NCBI RefSeq assembly: GCF_014529535.1
Contig: NW_023503339.1
Coordinates: 310,001-374,000, forward strand
Direction of reading: 5' to 3'
Source of the DNA: Bradysia coprophila
Lineage: Eukaryota > Arthropoda > Insecta > Diptera > Sciaridae
Length of the DNA stretch: 64,000 nt
The notes under the pieces: generated by a model
Seen by the model: only the letters and a program-made list of their open reading frames with translations
Databases searched by the model: none
Told to the model about the DNA's origin: nothing
Translations under genes and position numbers: made by a program
Shown here: in pieces, positions 32,730 to 44,039 of the stretch
How the letters are laid out: every line of letters begins with the position of its first letter
Position numbering within the stretch: position 1 is the first letter of the stretch

Positions 32730-33980
32730 AATTGTAACGATCATAACTGATATTTTAGGGCTGTTTCGAGATAATGGTAGTTGCCAAGCATCAGAGAAGC
32801 GAATGATTGATTGAAAGAAATATCAAAGATTCACCATCGCACTCATCTTTTTCATTTCATTGATTGGATGAGGAAAATAATTCTCATTCAGTTCAAATGA
32901 ACCTGTTGATCCCGATTACTTACTTACTCTTTTGAAGAAAATATGAATAAATTTTTATTGAATATCGAAAAATGTGTTCGACTAAAATTGTCACAAATTT
33001 CGGATGTCTCACTAAACAGTTGTACAGAAGAGTCACAACTACTGGTTTTAATTATTTTTTGCTAATTTTGATAGAGTGAGTCTCAATAGTCTGATAAATA
33101 AATAAAATTAATCAAATATGTACATATCTTGAACGTTGTTTTGATCACATGACAACGACTAATAACTGTTCCCTACCGAAAAAAGATGTTTTATGTTAAG
33201 CACCAGATCTCGCGATATTTACTTAATTTTCTTTATTTACTCAGGTTTATATCTTCGCAATAAAGTTGATACGAGAACAGAAATTCACGTGATGTTAAAT
33301 ACCTACCTCAATTTTGTCAACATGTACGCAAATTAACCCATTAAAATTTTCAACGGATTTTTCGCTGGCTCAAAAACATCTTTTCATTGTGCCACGCAAA
33401 TGGTGAGAGAATTTTCATGTGTTTCCAAATTGGTTCAACCCAAGGCTACTTTACAAATAAGTTAAAATGTGACGATGATGTTGCTGAATATTTTTGTACG
33501 ACAGAAATTAACTAGGTCGAATATTTTATGACTGACTGAAGGCTGCATAATGTTAATTGAACGTTAAATATTTTGAAGCTAATCATGCGACGACCGACGA
33601 CATACAGTCTGAAGTTATTGGCCACCGGCCGTATTGAAATGATAATAACTCAAATGAATGTTTAAGATGTAGTCTGAAAGCTAAAAAAAATCGCTTTGGT
33701 CGAGACAAGCAAAGGAAACCAAGGAGAAATCCTGGCACATCTATTCAAAAAATTTAAAATATATTCGCTTCTCAATTGCTCCTGGTTTCCTTGATTATGC
33801 TGAAACGTGAAGCGTCTTTGTAATGTCTCTAGTGTTATTAGGACGTGGCTTTTATCCGTTTTTTTTTGTACAACAACATACGATACGTTCGTTTATGTAT
33901 GGCAAAATATAAATATTAATCAGGACATCTTTAAAGAATTCAGACTACTAACCACATAAAATGTATTTGTTTTTAGCAGG
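32730..33980. other. Non-coding stretch
   Basis: No gene or structured repeat seen. Confidence 0.45.
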
Positions 33981-33983
33981 AAT

Positions 33984-35090
33984 CAGGCATGAGAGCCGGC
34001 CGAAAAACGGCGGCGACTAGCCAAAAAAAATATGTCGGCTGCGGCTAAAATGTCGGCTCAAGCCGGCTTAAAACGGATCGGCTGGTACATTCTTTTGTGC
34101 TTAGAAAACTTTAGAGTCTAAACTTTAGACTCATGAAATAAAAGAATGCATATTTTGTGTTAACGATAAAGAAAATTTATTTTTCAAATTATTAGGAACG
34201 CACTTGTTGCAGTGCAAAGAAGAAAAAAATATTTTACTCGAAACGAAAGATTAGAAAGTGGATTTAATTTAAATTTATGTAATCGAAATTATCATGCACA
34301 AACATAACCATTTCCATGGTCAATGGATCGAGGTTAGCCTTTTTTTTGTTAACAAATTGCCTTCTCCCGGCAATATCGTAATATTATGTCCATTTTATGC
34401 ATGGACGGATCCAAAAATCCTGCTACTATCATATTTTCAGATACCAGGGAAACGTGTATCCAATCTATCCAATAGAAAACGGGTCGATACTTTGATGATC
34501 GCAGAACTGCTTTTCGAATCAAGTAGCTCTGTTAGACTGATTAGGATTTCGAGAAATTTGAATGAAGGGAGAAAATTTGGCGTCAGCAAATTTACCTGGC
34601 CTTTATGTCGACATAGCAAAAAAGTGCTAAGTTCAGTGATGGATAACTGCAACCCTGCATTAAGTCAGTTGCTGACAGCGACTGAACAAACAGGTTGTTG
34701 CACATTCACATACACATTACAAACGTCGATAAATGGATTTCTATAAAACAATAGGAATAGGATTTAGACATTTAAGGGTTGAGTAAATAATTTTTTCCGT
34801 AAATTTCATGTTACGAAACAGAAGCATTCGTTTTGTGATAATATTGTAGTATTAGTGTTTCGTTTATTTTTCATTTGTCAGTCAGAAATGTTTAAAATTT
34901 TCATATAATCAAAAAATTCAGCGAAAATTTTCATTAAATTTTTACGTACACAATGTGTACTACACATTTTGTTCCAAGCCGATTTTCAGCCGGCTTAAGC
35001 CGGAATTTTCAGGCTTAGACGGCTCGGCTGGACCAAAATGTGTCGGCGACGGCTTGTTCGGCGGCTGTACTTCGGCGGCTCTCAGGCCTG
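33984..35090. mobile_element. 1.1-kb TIR element with GC-rich ends
   Basis: Ends CAGGCATGAGAGCC and GGCTCTCAGGCCTG, followed inward by degenerate GGCGGC/AAGCCGGCTTAA inverted blocks of about 100 bp that contrast with the AT-rich surroundings. CAGG...CCTG ends suggest a hAT-type element, but the flanking 8-mers do not match. Contains the open frame at 34294-34746. Confidence 0.65.
34294..34746 (+). CDS. Hypothetical ORF inside TIR element, 150 aa
   Basis: Complete open frame lying centrally in the 33984-35090 element. It shows no domain that I recognise: a few hydrophobic stretches near the start and a Ser-rich middle. It could be a captured or decayed transposase fragment, or chance. Confidence 0.25.
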   Translation: MHKHNHFHGQWIEVSLFFVNKLPSPGNIVILCPFYAWTDPKILLLSYFQIPGKRVSNLSNRKRVDTLMIAELLFESSSSVRLIRISRNLNEGRKFGVSKFTWPLCRHSKKVLSSVMDNCNPALSQLLTATEQTGCCTFTYTLQTSINGFL

Positions 35091-35125
35091 AGGAGGATAT
35101 ATTCGGCTAAAAATTTGTGTTGTCT

Positions 35126-35550
35126 TAAAGCAAAGGCTCTATACCAGGCAAAAGTTGACCGATTTTTAAACGTTGGATTCGTTCCTTACATCCGCCGTTT
35201 ATACAATGACAACAAATGAATGAGGGTGATATGGATTTTTATTGTGCGCGAAATTTTTGAAAACGCAAATGATTTTTGTGGATTTTTTTTTCTTTTAAGG
35301 TATTTAAGGTTTTAGGTATATAGGGTGATCAAATATATATCACTCTAAATACCTAACACCTGAAATACCTTAAAAAAATAAAAATAAAAAAAATTCCACA
35401 AAAATCATTTGCGTTTTCAAAAATTTCGCGCACAATTAAAATCCATATCACCCTCATTCATTTGTTGTCATTGTATAAACGGCGGATGTAAGGAACGAAT
35501 CCGACGTTTAAAAATCGGTCAACTTTTGCCTGGTATAGAGCCTTTGCTTA
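35126..35550. mobile_element. 425-bp near-perfect palindromic MITE, TTAA-flanked
   Basis: Arms of about 200 bp begin GCAAAGGCTCTATACCAGGC; the right arm ends with the complement. The centre is near 35338 (GATCAAATATATATCAC). TTAA lies at the left border and at the right end, fitting a piggyBac-type target. Arm divergence by eye is only a few positions. Confidence 0.85.
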
Positions 35551-35678
35551 AAGGTAAAGGTTTTCAACAACTTGAGTACAATCGAAACGTTGGTCATGTC
35601 AAACTATACACCATGGTATACAAAACTACGCATCGTGCAAGTCTAAAGAATATATATTCAACAATAATATTGTCTTAA

Positions 35679-35867
35679 CTATTCTTTGCTCGCCTCGAAT
35701 AAAGTGTTTCCTAAAATTTGCCAAATAAAATTTCGCTTTAAGACTATAAGAATGTCAGCTTCAGGTTGAAATAGAAGATGAACCTGATATTTCCATGTTT
35801 TACAGACAGTCTTTACGGTAGACATAAGCAATGGAAAGAGACTGATACCGACTAACAGCCATACCAA
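35679..35867 (-). pseudogene. Transmembrane-like ORF segment
   Basis: Hydrophobic 62-codon frame beginning after a plausible acceptor (AAAATAG at its 5' side). Possibly the upstream part of the broken membrane-protein frame described at 30890-31135. Not recognised. Confidence 0.18.
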
Positions 35868-37490
35868 ATGACAATCTATTTTATTTTACAGGGCTTGAAA
35901 CTGACCTATTTCGATTATTTCTGAATTATTTGTAGGGTAGACATATTTTACCTTGCTTCACACTAGCTCCCTACAAAATCCTTGTCCACTTACTTCACAA
36001 ATTTAATTTTCTATAAAATGATTCAACCAAAAAAAAAATACTCAACACGACCGCATGAGTATTGCTTTTTAAGAAATATTTTGTAGCTTTCTCTGTGCAT
36101 AAACTTTTCTGTCATAACTTTTACTAGAGAATAGTAGATAGCGCGCATATCCATCTTTAAAAAGAAATGAATCAGTAGATGTAACATTTATATTTTGTTG
36201 TTTTGATGTTGTATGACCGATCGCAGAAAAATAACATTAACATGCTTCATGATACGAAAAAAGACGAAATCACGCGCCGAAAGTTATCAGAAACCGTAGT
36301 TTTTTAGTTCTCTCTGAGCAGACCTTGTAAACAGGTCTAGGGATAGAAATGATGTTTTACTTATGAAATAAAATAACTATTTAGTTGCACGTATATCAGT
36401 CATCGCTCATATAGCGTTGTTTGTACGTTATTCAAACAAAGAAAAGAGAAAGAGCATTGACAACATCACTGCAGTTATATTTTAACTAATAATCCATAGC
36501 TAAAGTTCAGTTTGATTATATCGGACAGCAGAAATGAAGTAATTTGTTTATCTGTTTTTGTAGGTGAATAATAACGATCAACGATTTGAGAAGTGTGATG
36601 AATGTACGGTGAATAATGATGTTCCTCGATAAGTTTTCGTTCGACAGACTAGACTTCACTTTAATTTGGCATAGTAAATATGGCAATTATTTTAAAAATA
36701 TAAGAGATGTAATAAAATCGTGTACTAAGAGTATTCATAGCTGCTGTTAGTCAAGGACGAGGTCAAGGAAGGATCAATTTTAGGAGTTCTAATCGTTTTG
36801 ATGGGATCATGTATGAAATTATTTACTTACTGGAGTCTTAACTTTACTCATGACAAGTGGACATGATCAGATGGAGTCGAAAATACTTAGATGTGATTTA
36901 ACTGGATTTTTTGGGACCAAATACAAAACAAAACACAAATAGGATTAAGTCAAAGCACCTAGCAGGGTAATAGTAAAAAATAAAGTAGTACTTTAATCGA
37001 AGTATGGGAATATTTCCATACCTTTTTTCATAATGTCATAGCAAAATTACCATTAAGGCTGCTAATGGTATTATTGGTATCAAAAACTACTCTATCTGAC
37101 GTGGTAAAACCTCTATTAAGCCGCTAGGGGCTTTGATTAAGTATGATTTCATTTTGAATTTCTCTTATTGTCTGCTTTACGAAATTAATCCAGTATTTCT
37201 CTTTATATTACCTTCTTTCTAGACAGTACAAAAACAAAACATTTCATATCACTTAATAGAGACAATAATACGACTTTTCCGTAAACCAAAGGTTGCAACC
37301 GAATTGCAACAAGCGAACACGCTCGATTTAGCTTTACCTACAAACGTTGAAGTGTGGCTTCGAATGTGGCGGATTTGGAAGAATATAAATTTTGATAGAA
37401 TTTTACATTTCCTGCAAATAATAATACAAAGTGCTCGAACAAGTCTACAAAAACACAAGACATATATTACCGTTCAACATTAATTTAAGT

Positions 37491-38758
37491 CAGTGGCGGA
37501 TTAACGTTTCTAGCGCCCCTGGCAAATAAAAATCTAGCGCCAATTTTGTTTTGTTTTCGGGTGCTGTTTATAAAATTCCTGTTTTGTTAGACATTTTTGT
37601 CGCATGAGTGAGAGGAGGTAGTACGGACAAGCGTTACTGAATCTTCACTGATGATAACAAGAAAAAAGAAAAGTCCATCATAAATACCGATTTATTTTTG
37701 TCTCACTGTACCGTTTAATCAGAATTGTTGTCGAAACCGTGGTTCGAATTATCTTAGTAAAATATGTTTGAAGCAAGTCGGAAAATCAACATTGTGTAAA
37801 CAACAAAAAAGAGACTTATTTAGTTACTATTAATCAATTTTAAATTAAAAAAAAAAGAGTGTCAAGCTTCTCAAAAGTATTGATTTTTCAACTTGCTTCA
37901 AAAAACTCTAATTTTACCAAATTTCGGGTCACTGTAAAGATTTTAAACCGAACAAAGTTAAATTTTTTTCCTGATTCACAAGACAATTTAAGGTCACATG
38001 TTTTTTACAGGTCATACCTTTATCGGACTAGTAATAGTTTAAAGTATTTTTTAAATTTCGAGCGCGGAAAAAAAATCGAAATTCGCTTTTTGGTGACCTT
38101 CAATACAAAATCTACTTTCAAAAACTCGTAAATTTCCACCTGAATTTGCAGGACAAGCTTAGCTTATATTACCTCAAAATAAAAATCTGATGGGTAATAA
38201 TAACACTCCTAATAAAGTGTTGTTACAAAATATTAGGGTATGTCTTCATGATAAAAAAATCGAGGCTTCTGTTGAAAATTTTTTGTATTTTTATGTTTTA
38301 GTCAAAACACCTTTGAAGTGAATTTTTTTGGGCTCAAGTTTTGCGCCAGGCTTTTTAGAACCCTACTTCGTCAATATTACTTCTACCATAATTTGCATAA
38401 GAAACTTAGTGCGAAAAAGATGCAAGATTTTGCGAGAGAATTTCATATATTTTCTCTCTCAAAATCTTGCATCTCTTTCGCACTAAGTTTCTTATGCAAA
38501 TTACGGCAGACTTGAGAGTATAGGAATACGAAATATACAACATAAAATTGAGACTTGGAAATATTTTTAAAAATTTAGGTGACATACTGGCGGTAAAAAG
38601 TTTAAATGTCTTTGGAAGAATGGACAAAATATTAAAATATTGACAACGAAATCATTCTAGAGCGATCTAAATTTGGCGCGATATTTTCGATTTAGCACAT
38701 AATTTTTTCCAGCGCCCAGGACAAAGTCCCGAATTGCCCATGGGATAATCCGCCACTG
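37491..38758. mobile_element. 1268-bp hAT-type element with 8-bp TSD and known empty site
   Basis: Ends CAGTGGCGGATTAACG and (complement) CAGTGGCGGATTATCC, followed by AGCGCCC on both sides. Identical 8-bp repeats ATTTAAGT at 37483-37490 and 38759-38766. Copy B retains a single ATTTAAGT at the matching place (about 51090). The interior has only short frames (37859-38131) and a nested hairpin, so it is non-autonomous. Confidence 0.92.
38391..38502. repeat. Hairpin nested in the hAT-type element
   Basis: Arms begin AATTTGCATAAGAAACTTAG, with GCGAAAGAGATGCAAGATTT further in; loop TTTCATATATT. 112 bp, near perfect. Confidence 0.75.
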
Positions 38759-38818
38759 ATTTAAGTTCCATTTCACCTAAATGACTTATGTGGTTTCTGT
38801 GTGCCTGAGTGGTGAAAT

Positions 38819-38840
38819 GTGTTTGTGTGTGTGTGTGTAA
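38819..38840. repeat. (GT)n microsatellite
   Basis: Short GT/TG tract, present in both segmental copies (second at about 51146-51166). Confidence 0.7.
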
Positions 38841-39001
38841 CACCTCTTTCTTAATATGCTTTCTGGAGCATAAATTTTACCAGCATTTTTTTTGGCATTG
38901 TTGTCGGTCTTTGATGTCACCCATAGTTTCAGAACTAAAATAGTTTTGCGAAAAGGGACACAAACACGATTCTTGTTGTATATGTGTATGATGCATAGCA
39001 T

Positions 39002-40205
39002 CACAACATCTACACAAGCGACGTTCCAGATACCAAGTCAAGGAAATTTATGTATGCCGACGATAATGCAATGCCCTAGCATTTCAGGCAAAATCGTTCG
39101 AAGTAATCGAAAAAACGCTAAACGAAGATCTGGAAATGCTAAACGGATATTTCAAGACCTGGAGGTTACGTCCAAACACTGGGAAAACAGTGTCGTGTTC
39201 TTTCCACTTAAACAACCGCCAAGCAAACTACCAGCTCAAAAATTAAGTTTGACGACGATGACGTGAGACATGAAAAATTCCCAAAATATCTTGGAGTATA
39301 TCTGGACCGTTCGCTGACTTACCGCCGAAACATTGAAAGTATCCGAAGCAGATTAAGATCTCGTATCAATGTCGTTCAAAAGCTCACAGGAACATCATGG
39401 GGCTGCTCAGCTAAAACACTCCGCATAACTACAAAAGCAATGATCTTGCCCATCGCCGATTATTGCTCACCGATCTGGATGCGAAGTGCACACGTCAAAC
39501 TCATCGACACACAGATCAACGTTGCAATGCGAATCATCACTGGAACCGTCCACTCAACACCAATACCATGGATATATGCGCTGAGCAACATCACCCCGGC
39601 AGCAATTATGAGGGAACAATCGGCAATAAGAGAATGCATAAAAATTCGCGACAACCCAAGGCTACCCATCAACAATGACATCCAATCGGCTCCAGCCATA
39701 CCAAGACTCAAGTCTCGCAAACCGTTTTGGAATTTCTATCGAAACTTCCAAGAACTTGAAAACTTGAAAACGAGATGGAAACAGTGGTGGACTGCTTCGG
39801 ATGTGTCGAATCGAGATCTCATAGACGACCCTACTACCGAAATAGAAGGAGCCGAATTGCCACGAAGACTTTGGTCCCGTCTAAATCGTGTCAGAACAGG
39901 TCATGGCTGTTGTGCTTATATGATGCACAAATGGGGACTGGTTTCGTCACCATTATGCGAATGTGGTCAACCCCAAACAATTGATCACCTCGTACGTCAC
40001 TGTGTACTTCATCGGTTCGAGGGTTCAATAGACGAATTAAGCCACATCAGCGGCCGAGCAATAAACTAGCTAGAAAATCTAGCGGTCAATATCTAAAAAT
40101 ACTTCGGTTAGTTGAATTGATTTATAAAATGAAACGACGAACTTATTTATATACTTGTAAATTGTTATTTGAATTCATCGGAATAAATAAATAAAATAAA
40201 AATAA
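39002..40205 (+). mobile_element. 5'-truncated Jockey-like LINE with 11-bp TSD
   Basis: Identical target repeats ATGCATAGCAT at 38991-39001 and 40206-40216; copy B has one uninterrupted ATGCATAGCAT at the same place (about 51318). The insert starts within the reverse transcriptase (a degenerate YADD motif near 39053) and ends with an AATA-rich tail (AATAAATAAATAAAATAAAA). Structure and TSD fit target-primed reverse transcription of a non-LTR element. Confidence 0.92.
39030..40105 (+). pseudogene. C-terminal part of Jockey-type reverse transcriptase
   Basis: The main open frame is 39263-40069 (268 codons): KYLGVYLDRSLTYRRNI, then the thumb region ending in a Cys/His motif CECGQPQTIDHLVRHC typical of Jockey/CR1 ORF2 ends. 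Upstream, the catalytic YADD is in a different frame, followed at once by a TAG stop. At the end the usual AVNWLENLA reads AIN-stop-LENLA, a Trp-to-TAG change at 40066-40071. The copy is dead. Confidence 0.85.
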
Positions 40206-40510
40206 ATGCATAGCATTCACTCCTGTTTCAAAACATAGATTGTATGCTATTTCAGGGAAACTAACACCATAGATACGAAATCCCACTAACGTGTGCAACA
40301 CAGTATGTTTACCTTTTAGATTTCTTTCCGATCTCTAACTATATCGGTCGCCTACGGATATTTTATTTGGTGATTGTAGCTTCTTCGTAGAAGAAATCCA
40401 AACAAGTGCGACTGAGGAAGCAGATATCTAGAAGCGAGCAAAAATTAATTTGAGAAAATTTTCAAAATACGTTGAGATTAAGGAGTTTCTCAGGATGCAG
40501 AATACATTGG

Positions 40511-40815
40511 GGCAAAAATGCAGTATAGGTGAACAGGGTGGATCGGCGATTTTTTGATTGGGAATAGTAGAGAAATGTCACCTGACACCATTTCAGGCAA
40601 AATTGGGGCGCGGAAAGCAATTTTAATTTTGTCACTTTGTATAAGGAAAATTAATTTGAGTCAAAGAAAAATATTGTTTGTACAAGGAAAATGAAAAAAT
40701 TAAAATTTCTTTCCGCGCCCTAATTTCGCCTGAAATGGTGTCAGGGGACATTTCTCTACCATTCACAGTCAAAAAATCGCCGATCCCCCTTGTTCACCTA
40801 TACTGCATTTTAGCC
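40511..40815. mobile_element. 305-bp Merlin-like MITE with 8-bp TSD and known empty site
   Basis: Almost entirely palindromic, with ends GGCAAAAATGCAGTATAGGT and (complement) GGCTAAAATGCAGTATAGGT. Identical 8-bp repeats TACATTGG at 40503-40510 and 40816-40823; copy B has a single TACATTGG at about 52034. GG- ends plus an 8-bp TSD point to Merlin (IS1016-type); hAT or P are alternatives. Confidence 0.88.
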
Positions 40816-41027
40816 TACATTGGCTATTTGTAAATCTTTACACCTTTAGCGTAACATTTTATAGGAGTAAGGATCCTACCCTTTCCTTCGTAAATTGGTT
40901 AGAGCAAGTAACAGATTCTGGGTTCATGTGGTAGTCGAACTTATGTGTGTGTATACGCCACTGATACTCCTGCGTTTTCTTGTGGTATCGCAACGCTTTT
41001 CTTGGGCTAACACAATTTCATGTTATG

Positions 41028-41340
41028 CCAAACTACATAAACAATGTAATCTGTGAGAAAACACCAGGGGTCCGTGGTTAGGAACTTGAATAAAATACGT
41101 GTGCTCTTGACTAATGACAAAGAGATAATGTTTTATTCATTCTTCGGGTCGGCTCGATATAAGACTATAGGGTCGGTATGTAGATACTTGTTACGAATTA
41201 AGTTGTTAACGTTACACTAGTCCAGCATATAACAACATCATCACAATGCTTCTCTTGTGCCAGCACATTAACTTATTGCCTTCTGCCAACTTTACCCACA
41301 TGCAAGAATTCCCCTCAGTGTAGAATCTACAAATAAAACA
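41028..41340. mobile_element. Copy-A-specific 313-bp insertion, class unknown
   Basis: Flanked by GTTATG at 41022-41027 and 41341-41346, and missing from copy B (near 52225). Contains AATAAA and a TATAA-like stretch and ends in AATAAAACA. Could be a solo LTR or a SINE; I cannot decide. Confidence 0.5.
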
Positions 41341-42139
41341 GTTATGACTGAATTAGTTTTACCAAACATTGAATTCTCATTGAGTTTTGATGCTGACGAA
41401 CCCATTTTATTTTCTAAAAACATTATATTGATGCGTCACTGTACAGACACGATACCCCAATTAACTTATATAATTTAAATAGACCAAGGAAAGTTAATAT
41501 TTAAACAGATTTGATATTAAAAACAGGTAGATCTCTTTGATATTTGCATAATGATTTTTCCATCTTAAAAAAACAGTCTGCCGAAATCGGACGCATTTTG
41601 CAGAAGACTCAATTTTACAGGGACTATTTCTAGGAAAATACGGGAAATAGTTCCTACATCGGAATCAGAAAAAAATAAAATTTTTGATACCCATTTTTCT
41701 ACCACAGACATGCTGGATGATGGTATTAATTGAATGTTAAGGTCATGTAGCATTGGGGAAAATGTAGAATTTTCTGAATGCCGTTTTGCAGAAGGATTGC
41801 TATAATAACAATAATGATATAAGTTTGAATGGTAATGTTCTTAATTTTGTTTGTTTTACATTTTTCTCAAATATGAAACACAGTGTTTCAAACACTCAGC
41901 TCAAGATACATATTTTCTGAAATTTGTAAGTTTCTTGATTAATTCGATTTCGTCAAGATAAACTCAAGAAGTTTAGCAATTTAACTTTTGAAAACAGGTC
42001 GAGTAGTAGACAGTTTAATAAAAAGAAGTCCTATTTGTGGTTGCAATTTGCAATATCTACACTATATTATAGACCTGTAACATTGATCATCAAAGATGAT
42101 GCATGCCTTACATTATGCACTACGTTCGTTGGTGTTACT

Positions 42140-42470
42140 TTGGCATCAGTATCGTTAGATTAGGTATTCGAGTCTACTTTCATTTCAATTGAAAACATTT
42201 CTGCGAACCCAAGAAAAATAAAACCCTTGAAATGCATGCACACGCAGCAAAAATTGTAATTTTTTCGGACGAATCTCATGTTTCTTTGTGCTTCAAGTTG
42301 CAGTCAAGGTTGCAATTTAAGAAGCTCAAAGCCAGTTTTGTTAGTGGCATTAGTATCGTTAGATAGGTATTCGAGTATACTTTCATTTTAATTGAAAATA
42401 TTTCACCGAACCCCCATTAATAAGAAAAATAAAACACTCGAAATGCACACACATGCAGCAAAAATTGTAA
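42140..42470. repeat. Direct repeat, two units about 205 bp apart
   Basis: Units share ATCGTTAGAT, GGTATTCGAGT, TACTTTCATTT, AATTGAAAA, AATAAAAC and GCAGCAAAAATTGTAA in order. Units at about 42145-42260 and 42350-42470. Confidence 0.7.
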
Positions 42471-42479
42471 CGCCTGAGA

Positions 42480-43160
42480 CTCATATCTTATTAACTCGGA
42501 CGTTTCATTGATTATTAGAAATCTTGAAGAAATAATTTATTATTAAATGGTAATTGTTGTTATACATTAACATTTCCTCTTTCCTCACACAATAAGTACC
42601 TTAATAAACCCATTTGTTGATGTCATAAACGAGATTTAACTCGACAAACAAATAAATCGCGATTGAACGCTGTTCATAATAGCTTCTCCATTAGCTATAT
42701 AGTATAATGTAAGTCGAAGCGATCCACCAGCAGCATTCGTAATGTCTCAGGCATGTACGGAGATAACTTATTCCAAAAAGAATTAAAAAAATGATTCCAC
42801 TTTCCGTACATTAAGAGGGCCGACTACTTACTAAAGAGCCATCTGTTCTTGGCTTTATGGAATCACTCACCTTTGTATGAAAATAAACCACATTTTGTGT
42901 AGTCATTATTTCGATCAATTCACATTGGAGCACTTTTTTTATAAATTAATATGGAACTTTGAACATCTTACGACGTTATTGCAGAAAAACATTTATAAAA
43001 TTAGTGTTAGATCCAGAGAAATTATTATTTCAAAACAACACTGCACCGACCACCAAATACGAACAAATTCTCATTTTTGCTCTTATCAACATATTGAAAC
43101 ACAAAAATTATGAGTGAAATTAATTTCTGCAATGGTTTTTTATTAAATTACATTATTTAC
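42480..43160. other. Non-coding stretch
   Basis: Nothing recognised; the frame 42877-43113 has no domain. Confidence 0.4.
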
Positions 43161-43162
43161 TG

Positions 43163-43353
43163 GTTGAAAATCACTTTTTATTTTCTATAAACAATAAATA
43201 AAACTTTGTACACTGAGATCGAAAACGGACACTGTTTACATCCAACTCAAAGTTCAAGCTCAGTAAAAAGAAAAGGAAGAAGAAGAAAATTATAATTTTC
43301 GTCAGTACAAAGTTTTATTTATTGTTTATAGAAAATAAAAAGTGATTTTCAAC
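43163..43353. repeat. Inverted repeat with 49-bp perfect arms
   Basis: GTTGAAAATCACTTTTTATT ... TAAACAATAAATAAAACTTT on the left; exact complement on the right. Loop of about 85 bp. Confidence 0.85.
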
Positions 43354-43354
43354 T

Positions 43355-43770
43355 CACGAGTCGGTCATCCAATTTCCATAAACTTTTTTTTCGTCGATCG
43401 GTATTGTAAATACCTTTCATTTGACGTATCACTTACAAGTGTAGCCTTTAAATGGCCAGAGATATATTCGGAAAACGTTAAATCACTTATGGGGCCCCAG
43501 CTCGGGAGGGGTCGACCCAAAATCGCCCATCTTCGAACTTAGCCTCACTATTTTGACTATCTTTCAGGGAAATTTTGAAATCGGATTTGATTTACTCAAG
43601 ATATCGACGTGACAGACAGACGGACAGACGGCCAAAATTTTTATTGCGGATTCGTCATCTATGAACATAGGCAAACACTTTGCCCTTACCGTCTGCTTCG
43701 AATTCCATCAATTACACACGGCATCGTAATCCTATAAGCCCCTTCGTACTTCGTACGGGGCTAAAAACGT
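43355..43770. repeat. Dispersed-repeat-like sequence with GACA/GACGG tract
   Basis: Contains CGTGACAGACAGACGGACAG and ends TTCGTACTTCGTACGGGGCT, compositions common in insect dispersed repeats. Unclassified; no ORF. Confidence 0.35.
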
Positions 43771-43963
43771 AAACTGAAATTGACAGCTACTGTTGACAGT
43801 TCTAACAGTATTCATAACAGTTGTTATTACATTTGATGAATATATGATTATGATCGTGTCGATGTATTTTGGGTGCGATAAATTTTTGTTCGCAACAAGT
43901 GTCGAAAAGTGGGACTTCCCACTGCCTTTATTGCGAAAACCGTTGTATACAACTCGATTATAA

Positions 43964-44037
43964 ATGATTTTTTAGGCACAAGATGTGTATTGTCACACTC
44001 GGCCTACGGCCTCACATCTAATGCCTAAAAAAGCATT
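43964..44037. repeat. Short foldback
   Basis: Arms ATGATTTTTTAGGCACAAG and the near complement, around CTCGGCCTACGGCCTC. Same style (GC-rich apex) as the foldbacks at 4650, 12807 and 28100. Confidence 0.65.
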
Positions 44038-44039
44038 TT

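Larger units (their letters stand above)
36095..41825. repeat. Segmental duplication, copy A
   Basis: Direct duplicate of 46970-52665. Shared landmarks in order: GATAGCGCGCATATCCATC; CCTCGATAAGTTTTCGTTCG; GGAGTCGAAAATACTTAG; GTAAACCAAAGGTT; GTTGAAGTGTGGCTTCG; the (GT)n tract at 38820; ACACGATTCTTGTTG; GAAGTGCGACTGAGG-type block; GGATCCTACCCTTTCCTTCG; ACAGACACGATACCCCAATT. Identity looks about 90% between insertions. Copy-specific inserts are listed separately. No gene in the duplicated unit. Confidence 0.85.

Noticed and set aside
41028-41340. Solo LTR
   Set aside because: Contains AATAAA and TATAA-like motifs, but ends are not TG...CA at the duplicated GTTATG borders.
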